The notes under the pieces were generated by a model. That model was not told where the DNA came from, did no database searches, and saw only the letters and a program-made list of their open reading frames with translations. 64,000 bases of DNA from Sinorhizobium sp. 6-70 (GTDB taxonomy: Bacteria > Pseudomonadota > Alphaproteobacteria > Rhizobiales > Rhizobiaceae): positions 129,123-193,122 of the forward strand of contig NZ_JASKLS010000002.1 in NCBI RefSeq assembly GCF_030124375.1. Reading direction: 5' to 3'. The translations under genes and the position numbers were made by a program. How positions within the stretch are numbered: position 1 is the first letter of the stretch; each line of letters starts with the position of its first letter. Below are positions 27,255-36,525 of the stretch, one piece after another.

Positions 27255-27747
27255 GGTCACTTGTCATCAGGTTCCGCCGGCCTATTTCCGCACGGATAGA
27301 CGGATAGACGTTGACCGTGGACGGTGTCACGGATCGGTCGAGGGGCATCAAGGGCAGGCGATTTTCTCGGACGCTTCCGAGCGTGACGACAACCGTACGA
27401 AAAAATTTCTGGCACAATGTCACAATGTCGGTTCGCCCGATCGTCAAACGTCTAATTAACGACGATGCAGATCGCGATTGGTGTTGCTGGAGCCTTGCGA
27501 TGCGCAAGCTGGATAGGCCGACGGCGGGAAAACTTCTTACCGACCGGATAAACCGCGTGTCGGTGACCGCGGAGAAGCTCGATTTCGGCGCGTTGAGGCC
27601 GCCCCGCAAAGCGCCTGCGAATGTCGCCCCTGCCTCTTTCCGGGTCGATGACAAGGTCGGACCGCGCGATATTCAACGATGCCATCGGCCGTTAACGGCC
27701 GGCGCGGCCTACGCTGGCGCCCGCGTCGTACATGGATTGATCGAGCC
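27255..27747. other. Intergenic stretch before the RND pump
   Basis: About 490 bp without a supportable gene. Overlapping frames on both strands lack ribosome binding sites and motifs. The inverted 'gtcacaatgtc' element near 27419 could belong to the pump promoter. Confidence 0.5.
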
Positions 27748-30700
27748 ATGATCGAGTTCTTTATCCGCCGACCGATTTTCGCCTCTGCTATCGCCATCGT
27801 CATGACGCTTGCGGGCGCCATTTGCTATTTCCTGCTGCCGGTGTCGCAGTTCCCGGACATTACGCCGCCGCAGATCGTGGTCTCCGCCAACTATCCGGGC
27901 GCCAGCGCCCAGGTCGTCGCCGATACCGTCACTACACCGCTCGAGCAGCAGATCAACGGCGTGCCGGGCATGCTCTACATGTCTTCGACAAGCTCCAATG
28001 ACGGCTCTTCGAGGATCATCATCTCCTTCGACGTCGGCTATCCGATCGACGTCGCGGCGCTCGACGTGCAGAACCGCGTTTCGCAAGCGGCGTCCTCGCT
28101 GCCGGCCCTGGTCAACCAGAGCGGGGTGACGATCGCCAAGCAGATACCGAACTTCACCGTGCTGGTCAGCCTCGATTCGCCCGATGACACCGTCGATTTC
28201 GCCTCCGTCAGCAACTATGCCTACCTGCAGATCCTCGATCCGCTCAAGCGCCTGCCGGGCGTCGGCGATGTCCAGCTCTTCGGCGAACGGCGTTACTCGA
28301 TGCGAGTCTGGCTCGACCCGGACCGGATGGCCAATCTGGGCATCACCGCCGTCGACGTGCAGAACGTCATCGAGGAGCAGAACGTCCAGGTTGCCGGCGG
28401 AAAGATCGGGCAGTCCCCGGCGCGGGCCGGCACACCCTTCGAGATGCAGATCAATGCACTCGGGCGGCTGAGCGATCCTGAGCAATTCGGCGATATTGTG
28501 CTGCGGGCTGACCAAGACACGGGGGCGACGATCAGGCTGCGCGACGTGGCACGCATCGAGCTCGGCGCCCTGCTCTATTCGTCATCGGTAACCTTCAACG
28601 GCAAGGAGAGCGTCGTCCTGGCAGTGTTCCAGGCGCCTGGATCGAACGCACTCGATCTCCAGAGCCGGGTCAAGGCCAAGATGGACGAGCTGTCGCAGCG
28701 CTTCCCCGAAGGTATCGCCTATCACATGTTCTACGACACCACGCGCTTCGTGTCCGCGGCGATGCAGGATGTGGTGATCACGCTGGTCGAGGCCCTGGCC
28801 CTCGTCATCGCCGTCGTCTTCATCTTCCTCCAGAACGTGCGCACCACGATTATCCCGACGATCGCCATTCCGGTGTCGCTGATCGCGACGCTCATCGTCA
28901 TGTACCTGCTCGGCTTCTCGCTGAACATGCTGAGCCTCCTCGGAATGGTGCTCGCCATCGGCCTTGTGGTCGACGATGCGATCGTGGTGGTCGAGAACGT
29001 CGAGCGACAGCTAGAGTCCGGCCTGCCACCGCTTGCCGCGACGCACAAGGCGATGCAGGAGGTGACGGGACCGATCATTGCGACGACCGCCGTGCTTCTG
29101 GCCGTCTTCGTGCCGGTCGCCTTCATTCCGGGCGTTGCGGGAAGCCTTTACAATCAGTTCGCCCTGACGGTCGCGATCTCGGTTGCGTTCTCCGCTTTCA
29201 ATTCGCTGACGCTCAGTCCCGCGCTCAGCGCCGCGTTCCTGCGCCATCGCGGCGCGGCGCGGTTCGTGCTGTTCCGTTGGTTCAACACCGGTTTTCACTG
29301 GCTCTCGCATGCGTATGCGCACAGCATTGCGAGACTCGTCCGGTGGCGTTGGGCGCTGTTCGGGCTCTTCCTGATCGCCATCGGTTCCACCTACGCATTG
29401 TGGCAGCGCATCCCCTCAACCTTCCTGCCGGTCGAAGACCAAGGATATTTCTTCGTGGTCATCCAACTCCCCGACGGCGCATCGATAGAACGAACCGAAG
29501 CCGTCGCGAGGCAGTCGGAGAAAATCCTGCGCGGCACGGCCGGCGTGGATTTCGTCGGCTCGGTAGTGGGCTTCAATTTCCTGAGTTTCGCAAGTCAGTC
29601 GAATTCCGCGGTGCAGTTTGCGGTCCTGAAACCGTGGGACGAGCGGCCCCCCGAAGAGGGCGCGTCGGCGCTACGCGAAGCGGTACAGCCGCTTCTCTTG
29701 CAGATCCCCGACGCTCTCGTGCTCGCCTTCGATCCGCCGTCGATACAAGGGCTCGGCGCAACGGGCGGTTTCGAATTCCAGGTCGAGGACCTGGGCGGCC
29801 ACAGCAGCGTGGCACTGAACGACGCCACGCAAGCCCTGATCGCCGAAGCGCGTAAGCAGCCGGAAATCAATCCGCACCAGCTCTTCACTGCGTTCAGCAC
29901 GTCGAGCCCGCAATTCAACTATGACCTCGACCGGGACAAGGCAAAGCAGTTGGGTCTCAACCTGCCGGATATATTCAACACCTTGCAGATCTATTTCGGC
30001 TCGCTTTATGTCAACGACTTCAACCTGTTCGGTCGCACTTTTCGTGTAACGCTGCAGGCCGATCAAAGCGCTCGCTCCAATCCCGGCGACATTTCCCGGC
30101 TTTACGTGCGCAATTCGGCGGGCGACATGGTGCCGCTCAGCACGCTCGGCTCGCTGAAGCCGACCGTCGGCCCCGAGACCGTCAGCCACTACAACAACTA
30201 CCCGGCGGCGCTCATAAATGGCGCGGCCGCGCCGGGCTACAGTTCGAGCCAGGCGGTGGCCGCGATGGAACGCGCGGCCGCGGCCACTCTCCCGCGGGAC
30301 TTCGGCTTCGAATGGACGGGCATCACCTATCAGGAGATCAGGGCGGGATCGATCGCCGCGCTCGTCTTCGCGCTGGCAATCGTCTTTTGTTTCCTGATCC
30401 TGGCGGCGCAGTATGAAAGCTGGTCGATGCCCTTCATGGTGCTGCTTTCCGTGCCGCTCGCCCTCCTCGGCGCCCTGCTCGCCCTGTGGCTGCGCGCCAT
30501 GCAGATCGACGTCTACTCGCAGATCGGCTTCGTGATGCTGGTTGGCCTTGCCGCGAAAAACGCTATTCTGATCGTCGAGTTCGCCAAGCGCCGCCGGCAG
30601 GAAGGCCTGGACATCATCACGGCCGCCGCCGAGGCGGCCCGCCTGCGGCTACGGCCGATTTTGATGACGGCATTCGCCTTCATTCTCGGCGTCGTCCCGC

Positions 30701-30891
30701 TGATGTACGCGACGGGTGCCGGTGCCGCCAGCCGGCAGTCGATCGGCACGACGGTGTTTGGCGGCATGCTCATGGCAACCGTCCTGACACTTATTTTTGT
30801 CCCGGTTTTCTATGCTGTCATTGAGCAATGGCGGGAGGGGTTTTCGGCGAGCCCTGCCAAGGGGCAGCGAGAGCCCGAAGCGGCGGAATAG
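27748..30891 (+). CDS. RND efflux pump, HAE1 (AcrB/MexB) family
   Basis: This is the proton-driven inner-membrane pump of a tripartite efflux system, 1047 residues. It starts MIEFFIRRPIFASAIAIVMTLAGA and continues PVSQFPDITPPQIVVSANYPGASAQVV, the classic HAE1 N-terminus. TM4 carries GLVVDDAIVVVENVER with the proton-relay Asp pair, and GAASRQSIGTTVFGGM is the typical C-terminal motif. Twelve membrane helices and two large periplasmic loops are expected. The ATG at 27748 matches the family start. The adaptor gene follows by 15 bp, the reverse of the common adaptor-pump order, and no outer-membrane factor is present. Confidence 0.95.
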   Translation: MIEFFIRRPIFASAIAIVMTLAGAICYFLLPVSQFPDITPPQIVVSANYPGASAQVVADTVTTPLEQQINGVPGMLYMSSTSSNDGSSRIIISFDVGYPIDVAALDVQNRVSQAASSLPALVNQSGVTIAKQIPNFTVLVSLDSPDDTVDFASVSNYAYLQILDPLKRLPGVGDVQLFGERRYSMRVWLDPDRMANLGITAVDVQNVIEEQNVQVAGGKIGQSPARAGTPFEMQINALGRLSDPEQFGDIVLRADQDTGATIRLRDVARIELGALLYSSSVTFNGKESVVLAVFQAPGSNALDLQSRVKAKMDELSQRFPEGIAYHMFYDTTRFVSAAMQDVVITLVEALALVIAVVFIFLQNVRTTIIPTIAIPVSLIATLIVMYLLGFSLNMLSLLGMVLAIGLVVDDAIVVVENVERQLESGLPPLAATHKAMQEVTGPIIATTAVLLAVFVPVAFIPGVAGSLYNQFALTVAISVAFSAFNSLTLSPALSAAFLRHRGAARFVLFRWFNTGFHWLSHAYAHSIARLVRWRWALFGLFLIAIGSTYALWQRIPSTFLPVEDQGYFFVVIQLPDGASIERTEAVARQSEKILRGTAGVDFVGSVVGFNFLSFASQSNSAVQFAVLKPWDERPPEEGASALREAVQPLLLQIPDALVLAFDPPSIQGLGATGGFEFQVEDLGGHSSVALNDATQALIAEARKQPEINPHQLFTAFSTSSPQFNYDLDRDKAKQLGLNLPDIFNTLQIYFGSLYVNDFNLFGRTFRVTLQADQSARSNPGDISRLYVRNSAGDMVPLSTLGSLKPTVGPETVSHYNNYPAALINGAAAPGYSSSQAVAAMERAAAATLPRDFGFEWTGITYQEIRAGSIAALVFALAIVFCFLILAAQYESWSMPFMVLLSVPLALLGALLALWLRAMQIDVYSQIGFVMLVGLAAKNAILIVEFAKRRRQEGLDIITAAAEAARLRLRPILMTAFAFILGVVPLMYATGAGAASRQSIGTTVFGGMLMATVLTLIFVPVFYAVIEQWREGFSASPAKGQREPEAAE

Positions 30892-30906
30892 GGACTGGAG
30901 CTTGAT

Positions 30907-32058
30907 ATGCGCGCTTTGAAACTTGGCCTTGCAGCAGCAGTCGCGATCGCGGCTCTGGCTGCGGCCTATTCGTACACTGGCGGCAGGTTTGACCTCAAAG
31001 GCGGTGACGCGGGGGCTGCGGTTGCGACGGCACCTCCTGCCATGCCCGTTCCCGTCGCCGCGGTCGTCAAGAAGACGATCCCCATTTACCTCGAATATTC
31101 CGCACGGACCGAATCAATCCGCAACGTGACGCTCCGGGCCAAGATCTCCGGCTATATACAGTCGCAGGAAGTTCCCGACGGGTCCGACGTCAGGCAGGGC
31201 GAGCTCCTCTACCGGATCGACCCGCGCGACTACGAGGCCGAGCTCGATCAGGCGAAAGCCCAGATCCAACGTGACGAGGCATCGCTCGCCTATCTTCGCA
31301 GCAATCTCACACGCGGCAACGAACTGGCCACGACAGGCTATCTGGACAAGGACAGCTTCGACCAACGCGCAAGCGCCGTGCGCCAGGCGGAGGCTGCCCT
31401 CGCCATGTCGCGGGCGGCGGTTCGCACCGCCGAGATCAACCTCGACTACACTGAAATCCGGGCGCCCTTTGCAGGGCGGCTCGGGCGAAACCTGGCTCCC
31501 GAGGGGACGCTGGTCAGCGACACGGCCGGCACGCCACTCAACAACCTCGTGCAACTTTCGCCAATCTATGTCTCCTTCAATCCGAGCGAACCCGAGCTCG
31601 CGGACATTCAGAAGGCACGGGCGGCCGGGCGGGTTCAGGCCGAAGTGTTTCTGCCGGGTGACAGCGAGCCGCGTAACCGCGGCGATCTGACCTTCATCAA
31701 CAACGCGGTCGAGCGCAGTACCGGCACGGTCGTGGCGCGCGCGACGATCGACAACACCGATTTGACCTTGCTGCCCGGCCAGTACGTCCGCGTCCGCCTG
31801 CGCGTCCGGGACGAACCGAACGTGCTCATGGTGCCCGAGACCGCACTCGGGTCGAGCCAACTGGGGAAATATGTCTATGTCGTCGGCAAGGGCGACGTTG
31901 TCGAGCAGCGGCTGGTTTCCCTCGGCCCCAGCAATGGCGGCCTCGTGGGCCTGTCATCCGGCGTTTCGGAAGGTGACAAGGTGATCGCCGGCAACCTGCA
32001 GAAAATCTTCCCCGGTGCGCCGGTCAAGCCGATCCCGGCCGGCCAGGCGCAGAAATAG
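30907..32058 (+). CDS. RND efflux periplasmic adaptor (membrane fusion protein)
   Basis: The 383-residue adaptor has an N-terminal signal/anchor (LGLAAAVAIAALAAAYSY). A barrel-sandwich/lipoyl region follows with NVTLRAKISGYIQSQEVPDGSDVRQGELLYRIDPRDYEAELDQAKA, then a coiled-coil hairpin (~100-170), RAPFAGRLG and the C-terminal membrane-proximal part with PETALGSSQLGKYVYVV. It bridges the pump (27748-30891) to an outer-membrane channel encoded elsewhere. It shares the transcript with the pump. Confidence 0.95.
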   Translation: MRALKLGLAAAVAIAALAAAYSYTGGRFDLKGGDAGAAVATAPPAMPVPVAAVVKKTIPIYLEYSARTESIRNVTLRAKISGYIQSQEVPDGSDVRQGELLYRIDPRDYEAELDQAKAQIQRDEASLAYLRSNLTRGNELATTGYLDKDSFDQRASAVRQAEAALAMSRAAVRTAEINLDYTEIRAPFAGRLGRNLAPEGTLVSDTAGTPLNNLVQLSPIYVSFNPSEPELADIQKARAAGRVQAEVFLPGDSEPRNRGDLTFINNAVERSTGTVVARATIDNTDLTLLPGQYVRVRLRVRDEPNVLMVPETALGSSQLGKYVYVVGKGDVVEQRLVSLGPSNGGLVGLSSGVSEGDKVIAGNLQKIFPGAPVKPIPAGQAQK

Positions 32059-32143
32059 CCTGAATGAGCCTGTCGGCCGTTGGACTCTGTCCGCGATGGT
32101 CCCGGACCTATGGCTAGTAGCGAAGCCGACGTCTTCTCTGGCG

Positions 32144-33061
32144 TTATCGGACCCTTTCCTGGCGTGGATCATGAAGGAAAGGTTTGATCTGCTCCGCCAC
32201 GAAGTCCATAAACAGTCGCGCCCGCAACGGTGGCGTCCTGCCAAATGCATGAAGAAAATGAAGTGGCACGCGTTTGAGCGGGCGTGAGGGCAAGACGACT
32301 TCCAACCGGCCCGCATTGATGTCGGCTTCGACGACGCAACGCAGGAGATAAGCCACTCCAACTCCGTTTAACGCCGCGACCCGAAGTGCGAACCCGCTGT
32401 CCAGATCAAGACGGCCCTCGGGTTCGATGATTTCACCGTCCAGAAACCGGATCAGAAAGGGCCGCCCGCCAAGGACGTAGCGTAAGTGATTTGCGCGACC
32501 GAGTTCATCGATGGAGGCGGGACGCCCGATCGCGCTCAAGTACTCCGGCGACGCCACCAGAACCATCGGCAGTTCGCCGAGCGTGCGGAGATTGAGTTCG
32601 CTGTCATCGGGCGAACCGGCGCGCAATGCCAGATCGTAGCCCTCGCGGATCAAGTCCACACGACGATCCGCCCACCCCACTTCCAGCCTGATCTCCGGGT
32701 GGGCGCGCAGAAAATCGGTTGTAAGCGCATCCATCAAAATTCTTCCGAGCTCGCTTGGCATCGTCACGCGCAGCGTGCCGCGAGCGGTGGAGGCCGAACG
32801 AACCACTTCCTCCGCATTGTCGAGGCCGCGAAGCAACGGTACGATTCGCTCGTAGTAGGCCGTCCCTTCGACGGTTAGCGTGAGCGATCGCGTGGAACGC
32901 CTGAAGAGTTTAGCTCCAAGGCGCTGTTCCAATCTGGCGACACTCTTTGAGATCGCAGATGGAGTGGTTCCCAGGAGCTTGGAAGCCGCGCTAAAGGAGC
33001 CGGTCTCGACGGCCAAAACGAAGGCCGACAACCCGGCAGTCTTATCACCAATAATCGCCAT
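32144..33061 (-). CDS. LysR-family transcriptional regulator
   Basis: The 305-residue protein has the N-terminal LysR helix-turn-helix (LSAFVLAVETGSFSAASKLLGTTPSAISKSVARLEQRLGAKLF, residues ~10-55). A periplasmic-binding-protein-like effector domain follows, with GTLRVTMPSELGRILM and a FDLALR-like 'GYDLALRAG'. It belongs to the DmlR/CrgA-like group common in rhizobia. ATG 33061 and ATG 33070 are equally possible. It ends convergently with the efflux adaptor gene and diverges from the histidine kinase at 33182. No recognisable LysR box was found in the 120-bp gap. Confidence 0.9.
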   Translation of the reverse strand: MAIIGDKTAGLSAFVLAVETGSFSAASKLLGTTPSAISKSVARLEQRLGAKLFRRSTRSLTLTVEGTAYYERIVPLLRGLDNAEEVVRSASTARGTLRVTMPSELGRILMDALTTDFLRAHPEIRLEVGWADRRVDLIREGYDLALRAGSPDDSELNLRTLGELPMVLVASPEYLSAIGRPASIDELGRANHLRYVLGGRPFLIRFLDGEIIEPEGRLDLDSGFALRVAALNGVGVAYLLRCVVEADINAGRLEVVLPSRPLKRVPLHFLHAFGRTPPLRARLFMDFVAEQIKPFLHDPRQERVR

Positions 33062-33181
33062 TACGGACATCCCAGCACAATTGCTGTGCTGACCTAGGCA
33101 CTTATGAGCCGGATTGTCGAGGGTGTAATGAGTATTGGCTTCAAGCTCCGCGGGCGCACTGCCTAACCCACTCAGCAAAGG

Positions 33182-34024
33182 ATGGCCGTGCCTGGAACGA
33201 AACAGATGAATGATTCCACTGACGTACAGCTATCAAATGCTCGCCCTATTCAATTGATCGGAGGTACAGAGCAGCGCCGCATTGAACAGCAGTTGAGACA
33301 GATAGAGACGGATTTCGCCCATGCGGCACGGGTGTCGGCACTCGGCGAACTCGTGACGTCGATAGCTCACGAAGTGCGCCAACCGCTCTCGGTCATCGTT
33401 ACCGACGCTGACACAGGATTGAGATGGTTAGGAAGAACCGACCCCAACGTGGCGAAGCTTCAGCAACTTGTTACACGGATAAAGGAAAATGCGCTCCGCG
33501 CGAACCGCGTCATACAGCGCATCAAAGACATGGCGGTCCGCAGCGATCCAGTCAGACAGGCCATCGACATCAATGAGATCGTCAACGAGGCCGTTCTGTT
33601 TGTAAAAGCAGAGATCGAAGCCCGCTCTATCTCGCTGCGCCTTCAGTTGGCCGAGGAACTGCCGAGCATAACGGGCGATCGGGTTCAACTGCAGCAGGTT
33701 GCCGTCAATCTCCTGATCAACAGCATCCAGGCAATCACTCAACGGGCTGCGGAAGAGCGAGAAATCGTCGTCGACACCTCGCAAGCCGAAGGAGAGACCG
33801 TTTCGCTGACGATACGCGACACCGGCGGCGGTATACCCGCGGCAGTTCTCGAGCGGGTGTTCGAAGGCTTTTTCTCCACCAAGCCCGATGGCATGGGCAT
33901 GGGTCTGGCAATTTGCCGCTCAATCATAACCGACCATGGTGGTATGATCAGGGCTGCCAACTGCGAGCCACATGGCGCAGTATTTCGGGTGCTGTTGCCT
34001 ATGGGCGCGCCGACGGGGGCCTAA
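33182..34024 (+). CDS. Soluble sensor histidine kinase without a recognisable sensor domain
   Basis: The 280-residue protein has a short N-terminus (~45 residues), then a dimerisation domain with the phospho-acceptor in LVTSIAHEVRQPLSVIV. The ATPase domain contains the N box QVAVNLLINSIQAI, G1 IRDTGGGIP, F box VFEGFFSTKPDGMGMGLAI and G2. The kinase core is of the FixL/NtrB-like HPK4 group. There is no PAS, GAF or membrane region, so sensing must be through a partner or the short N-terminus. It is followed 120 bp later by a FixJ-like regulator, its probable partner. Confidence 0.92.
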   Translation: MAVPGTKQMNDSTDVQLSNARPIQLIGGTEQRRIEQQLRQIETDFAHAARVSALGELVTSIAHEVRQPLSVIVTDADTGLRWLGRTDPNVAKLQQLVTRIKENALRANRVIQRIKDMAVRSDPVRQAIDINEIVNEAVLFVKAEIEARSISLRLQLAEELPSITGDRVQLQQVAVNLLINSIQAITQRAAEEREIVVDTSQAEGETVSLTIRDTGGGIPAAVLERVFEGFFSTKPDGMGMGLAICRSIITDHGGMIRAANCEPHGAVFRVLLPMGAPTGA

Positions 34025-34052
34025 TCGCTCCCGCAACCAACCCCCGGGCGGA

Positions 34053-34068
34053 CTAAACCATTGTATAC
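34053..34068 (+). promoter_or_regulatory. N4-spaced inverted repeat upstream of the FixJ-like regulator
   Basis: CTAAAC-CATT-GTATAC lies 76 bp before the regulator's start. GACAAT at 34091-34096 would serve as a -10 for a start near 34103, putting the box at about -42. This suggests autoregulation. Confidence 0.55.
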
Positions 34069-34143
34069 TTTGAAACAGGATGCCTCCCGAGACAATTCGA
34101 GGCAGAATGCAACTTCCGTTCCGGCATTCGAGGAGAACGCAAG

Positions 34144-34776
34144 ATGTCGACCGCACGCAAAATCGAAGACGCCCCAGTCGAAGAACAAGTTGTGGTTGTG
34201 ATTGACGACGATGCCGACATACGTCTCTCTATGACAGATCTATTTGAATCCGTGGGCATTACATCATCTTCTTTCCGCGATGCTCTGGATTTCATCGAGA
34301 ATGGTTGCCTCAGTACTTCCGGTTGTATTGTTCTGGATGTTCGTATGCCAGGAATGAGCGGCATCGAGTTTCAATCCCGGTTGGAGGATCTGGGATGCCA
34401 GACTCCAGTCGTTTTCGTTACAGGCCATGGCGACGTGCCAATGAGCGTGACGGCAATGAAGGCGGGCGCGGTAGACTTTCTGCTAAAGCCCTTCACCAAT
34501 GAGGAACTGCTTGACGCAATAGGCAGGGCTTTCGAGACGGATCGGTGCAGACGACAGGATGCCGTCGTCAGGAATGCTATCAAGCAGAAAGCATCGACGC
34601 TGACGCCTCGAGAAAAGGAAGTAATGCAGCACGTCACCGACGGCCTTATGAACAAGCAGATAGCCTATGAGCTCGGGATCAGTGAGATCATGGTCAAGAT
34701 TCATAGAGCCAGCGTGATGCGAAAGATGGAAGCCCGCTCATTGGCCGACCTCGTGAAAAAATCAGAGCTTATCTAA
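34144..34776 (+). CDS. FixJ/NarL-family response regulator (TodT/StyR/NodW-like)
   Basis: The 210-residue protein has a receiver domain (residues ~15-130) with acidic pocket VIDDDADIR, phospho-acceptor Asp in IVLDVRMPGMSG, and LLKPFTNEELLDAI. Its C-terminal LuxR-type helix-turn-helix has LTPREKEVMQHVTDGLMNKQIAYELGISEIMVKIHRASVM. The order and linker length fit the FixJ group, which includes TodT and StyR. It follows the histidine kinase by 119 bp. That gap contains an N4-spaced palindrome like those reported for TodT/StyR, and the same palindrome precedes the next transcription unit at 35180. Confidence 0.94.
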   Translation: MSTARKIEDAPVEEQVVVVIDDDADIRLSMTDLFESVGITSSSFRDALDFIENGCLSTSGCIVLDVRMPGMSGIEFQSRLEDLGCQTPVVFVTGHGDVPMSVTAMKAGAVDFLLKPFTNEELLDAIGRAFETDRCRRQDAVVRNAIKQKASTLTPREKEVMQHVTDGLMNKQIAYELGISEIMVKIHRASVMRKMEARSLADLVKKSELI

Positions 34777-35047
34777 TCCTTGCCACCATAAAGACGACGT
34801 CCGAGAACAATTGCTCGGCATCACCGTTTTCTCGAGACGGCTGATTTACGCGACCCACAACGTGGCCCGTCGGAGACGCCGGCCAATCGGGCTTGACCCA
34901 ACGATCCGTTGCGGAGCGCTGCAGCGCGCCTGATACGACACGCGGCGCTGCAGTCATTGGTCGGGATACCGAACCAAAGGCAACTGCTCTCATCACGCAA
35001 TAATCACCTCCAGCCGCTGCAATCTCGTGTCCACGAAGGCCTGGAAA
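34777..35047. other. Intergenic stretch with repeat fragment
   Basis: No gene is supported here. A fragment of the mosaic repeat family (cgctgcagcgcgcctgatac block, 34916-34953) is the only recognisable part. Confidence 0.55.
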
Positions 35048-35077
35048 GTGGATCCTAAACCAATGTTTAGGATCCAC
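35048..35077 (+). promoter_or_regulatory. Perfect 13-bp inverted repeat upstream of the AhpD-like gene
   Basis: GTGGATCCTAAAC and its exact complement flank CAAT. The core CTAAAC-N4-GTTTAG is the best example of the box family in this window and matches the form recalled for TodT/StyR boxes. TACTAT at 35095-35100 could be the -10, placing the box near -44. Confidence 0.68.
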
Positions 35078-35179
35078 GGGGAGAGCGTTCCAACTACTAT
35101 CCGTAACGTTCCAAAAGCTCCCATGTGCCGGCCGGTATTCAGCCGGCATCCATAGGCGAATAAGCAAGGTAAGGTTTCA

Positions 35180-35659
35180 ATGACACAGCGACTGAACTAC
35201 GCACAGCAGTCCCCCGAGCTCTTCAAGAAGTTGATGGAGCTCAGCGCCGCAGTGAACAACAGCGTCATCGACCAGAAGACCCGAGACCTGGTGCAGATCC
35301 GGGCCTCGCAGTTGAACGGGTGCGCCTTCTGCCTGGACATGCACGTCAAGGAAGCAAAGATCCACGGCGAAAGCGAACTGCGCGTCCACCATGTTGCGAT
35401 ATGGCGCGAGTCCAACCTCTTTGCCCCTCGCGAACGGGCAGCGCTCGCCTGGACGGAAGTGCTGACGAACCTGCCAGCCGGCGGCGTTCCGGATGACATC
35501 TACGAGCGTGTCCGCGGCCAGCTCTCCGAGAAAGAGATTTCCGACCTGACATTTGCGGTCATGACTATCAATGCCTGGAACCGAGCCAGCATCGGGTTCA
35601 AGGCCGTGCCAGGATCAGCCGACAAGGCATTTGGCCTCGACAAGGCCGGCTTGAACTAG
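35180..35659 (+). CDS. Carboxymuconolactone decarboxylase/AhpD-like protein
   Basis: The 159-residue protein is an all-helical AhpD-like fold with the peroxidatic CxxC motif and proton-relay histidine in LNGCAFCLDMHVKEA (about residue 52). This is the alkylhydroperoxidase-D type rather than a true decarboxylase, and would reduce peroxides or disulfides in the cytoplasm. AAGG precedes ATG 35180. It is followed after 61 bp by the NmrA-like gene, and the strong N4 palindrome lies 103 bp upstream, so both are probably controlled by the FixJ-like regulator. Confidence 0.92.
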   Translation: MTQRLNYAQQSPELFKKLMELSAAVNNSVIDQKTRDLVQIRASQLNGCAFCLDMHVKEAKIHGESELRVHHVAIWRESNLFAPRERAALAWTEVLTNLPAGGVPDDIYERVRGQLSEKEISDLTFAVMTINAWNRASIGFKAVPGSADKAFGLDKAGLN

Positions 35660-35720
35660 CTCGTCTCGCTCTCACTTGCTCGACTCCAAACGCGACTTGA
35701 GCTGCAACCGGAGGTACATT

Positions 35721-36479
35721 ATGAAAATCGTCATTATTGGTGGGACCGGCCTTATCGGTTCGAAGACTGCCGATCGCTTGCGCAAGCGCGGTCACGAAGT
35801 CATCGCTGCGGCACCAAATACGGGCGTCAACACGATTACCGGCGAAGGGCTCGCCGGCGCACTTAAGAATGCCGAAGTCGTCCTTGACCTCGCAAACTCC
35901 CCATCATTCGAGGACAAGGCCGTACTCGAGTTCTTCGAGACATCGGGCAGGAACCTGTTGGCCGCGGAGCAAGTCGCAGGCGTGAAGCACCACATCGCTC
36001 TGTCCGTGGTCGGCACCGAACGCCTGCAAGAAAGCGGCTATTTCCGCGCCAAGCTGGCGCAGGAAAACCTGATCCGGGCATCCGGCATTCCTTATACGAT
36101 CGTGCACTCCACGCAGTTCATGGAGTTCGTCAACGGGATCGCCCAATCGGGTACCGTCGGCGACACAGTACACTTGTCGCCCGCTGCCATACAGCCGATC
36201 GCCTCGGACGATGTCGCGGACGCAATGACCGACGTGGCGCTGGGCCAACCGCAGAACGGGATCGTCGAAATCGCCGGTCCTGAGCGTGTGAAGCTCAGTG
36301 ATTTGATCGGGCGTTATCTCAAGAACATGAACGACCCGAGAAAGGTGGTAGCAGATCCGGAGGCACGCTATTTCGGCGCGCGTATCGACGACAATTCTCT
36401 CGTTTCGAACAAGAGTCCACGCCTTGGTCGGATTACATTCGAACAGTGGTTCGCCGCCCAACCGAAGAAAGTTGCATAG
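35721..36479 (+). CDS. NmrA-like NAD(P)-binding atypical SDR
   Basis: The 252-residue protein begins with a Rossmann motif (KIVIIGGTGLIGSKTADRL) and shows the NmrA/quinone-oxidoreductase-2-like pattern: HHIALSVVGTERLQESGYFRAKLAQENLIRASGIPYTIVHSTQFMEF. There is no classical YxxxK. Such proteins sense redox cofactors or reduce quinones. ATG 35721 is preferred because GGAGG lies just upstream. It is the second gene after the AhpD-like gene, with RBS and spacing consistent with one operon. Confidence 0.9.
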   Translation: MKIVIIGGTGLIGSKTADRLRKRGHEVIAAAPNTGVNTITGEGLAGALKNAEVVLDLANSPSFEDKAVLEFFETSGRNLLAAEQVAGVKHHIALSVVGTERLQESGYFRAKLAQENLIRASGIPYTIVHSTQFMEFVNGIAQSGTVGDTVHLSPAAIQPIASDDVADAMTDVALGQPQNGIVEIAGPERVKLSDLIGRYLKNMNDPRKVVADPEARYFGARIDDNSLVSNKSPRLGRITFEQWFAAQPKKVA

Positions 36480-36525
36480 CGATCATGGTTCGAGAGCCCC
36501 GTGCGCTCAATTGAACGCACAAAGG

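Noticed and set aside
27311..27751. 146-codon open frame before the RND pump
   Set aside because: No ribosome binding site, no recognisable motif, overlaps the pump start and an equally long frame on the other strand.
34769..35167. 132-codon minus-strand frame in the gap after the FixJ-like gene
   Set aside because: Covers the perfect palindrome and a repeat fragment, has no motif, and its start has no ribosome binding site.
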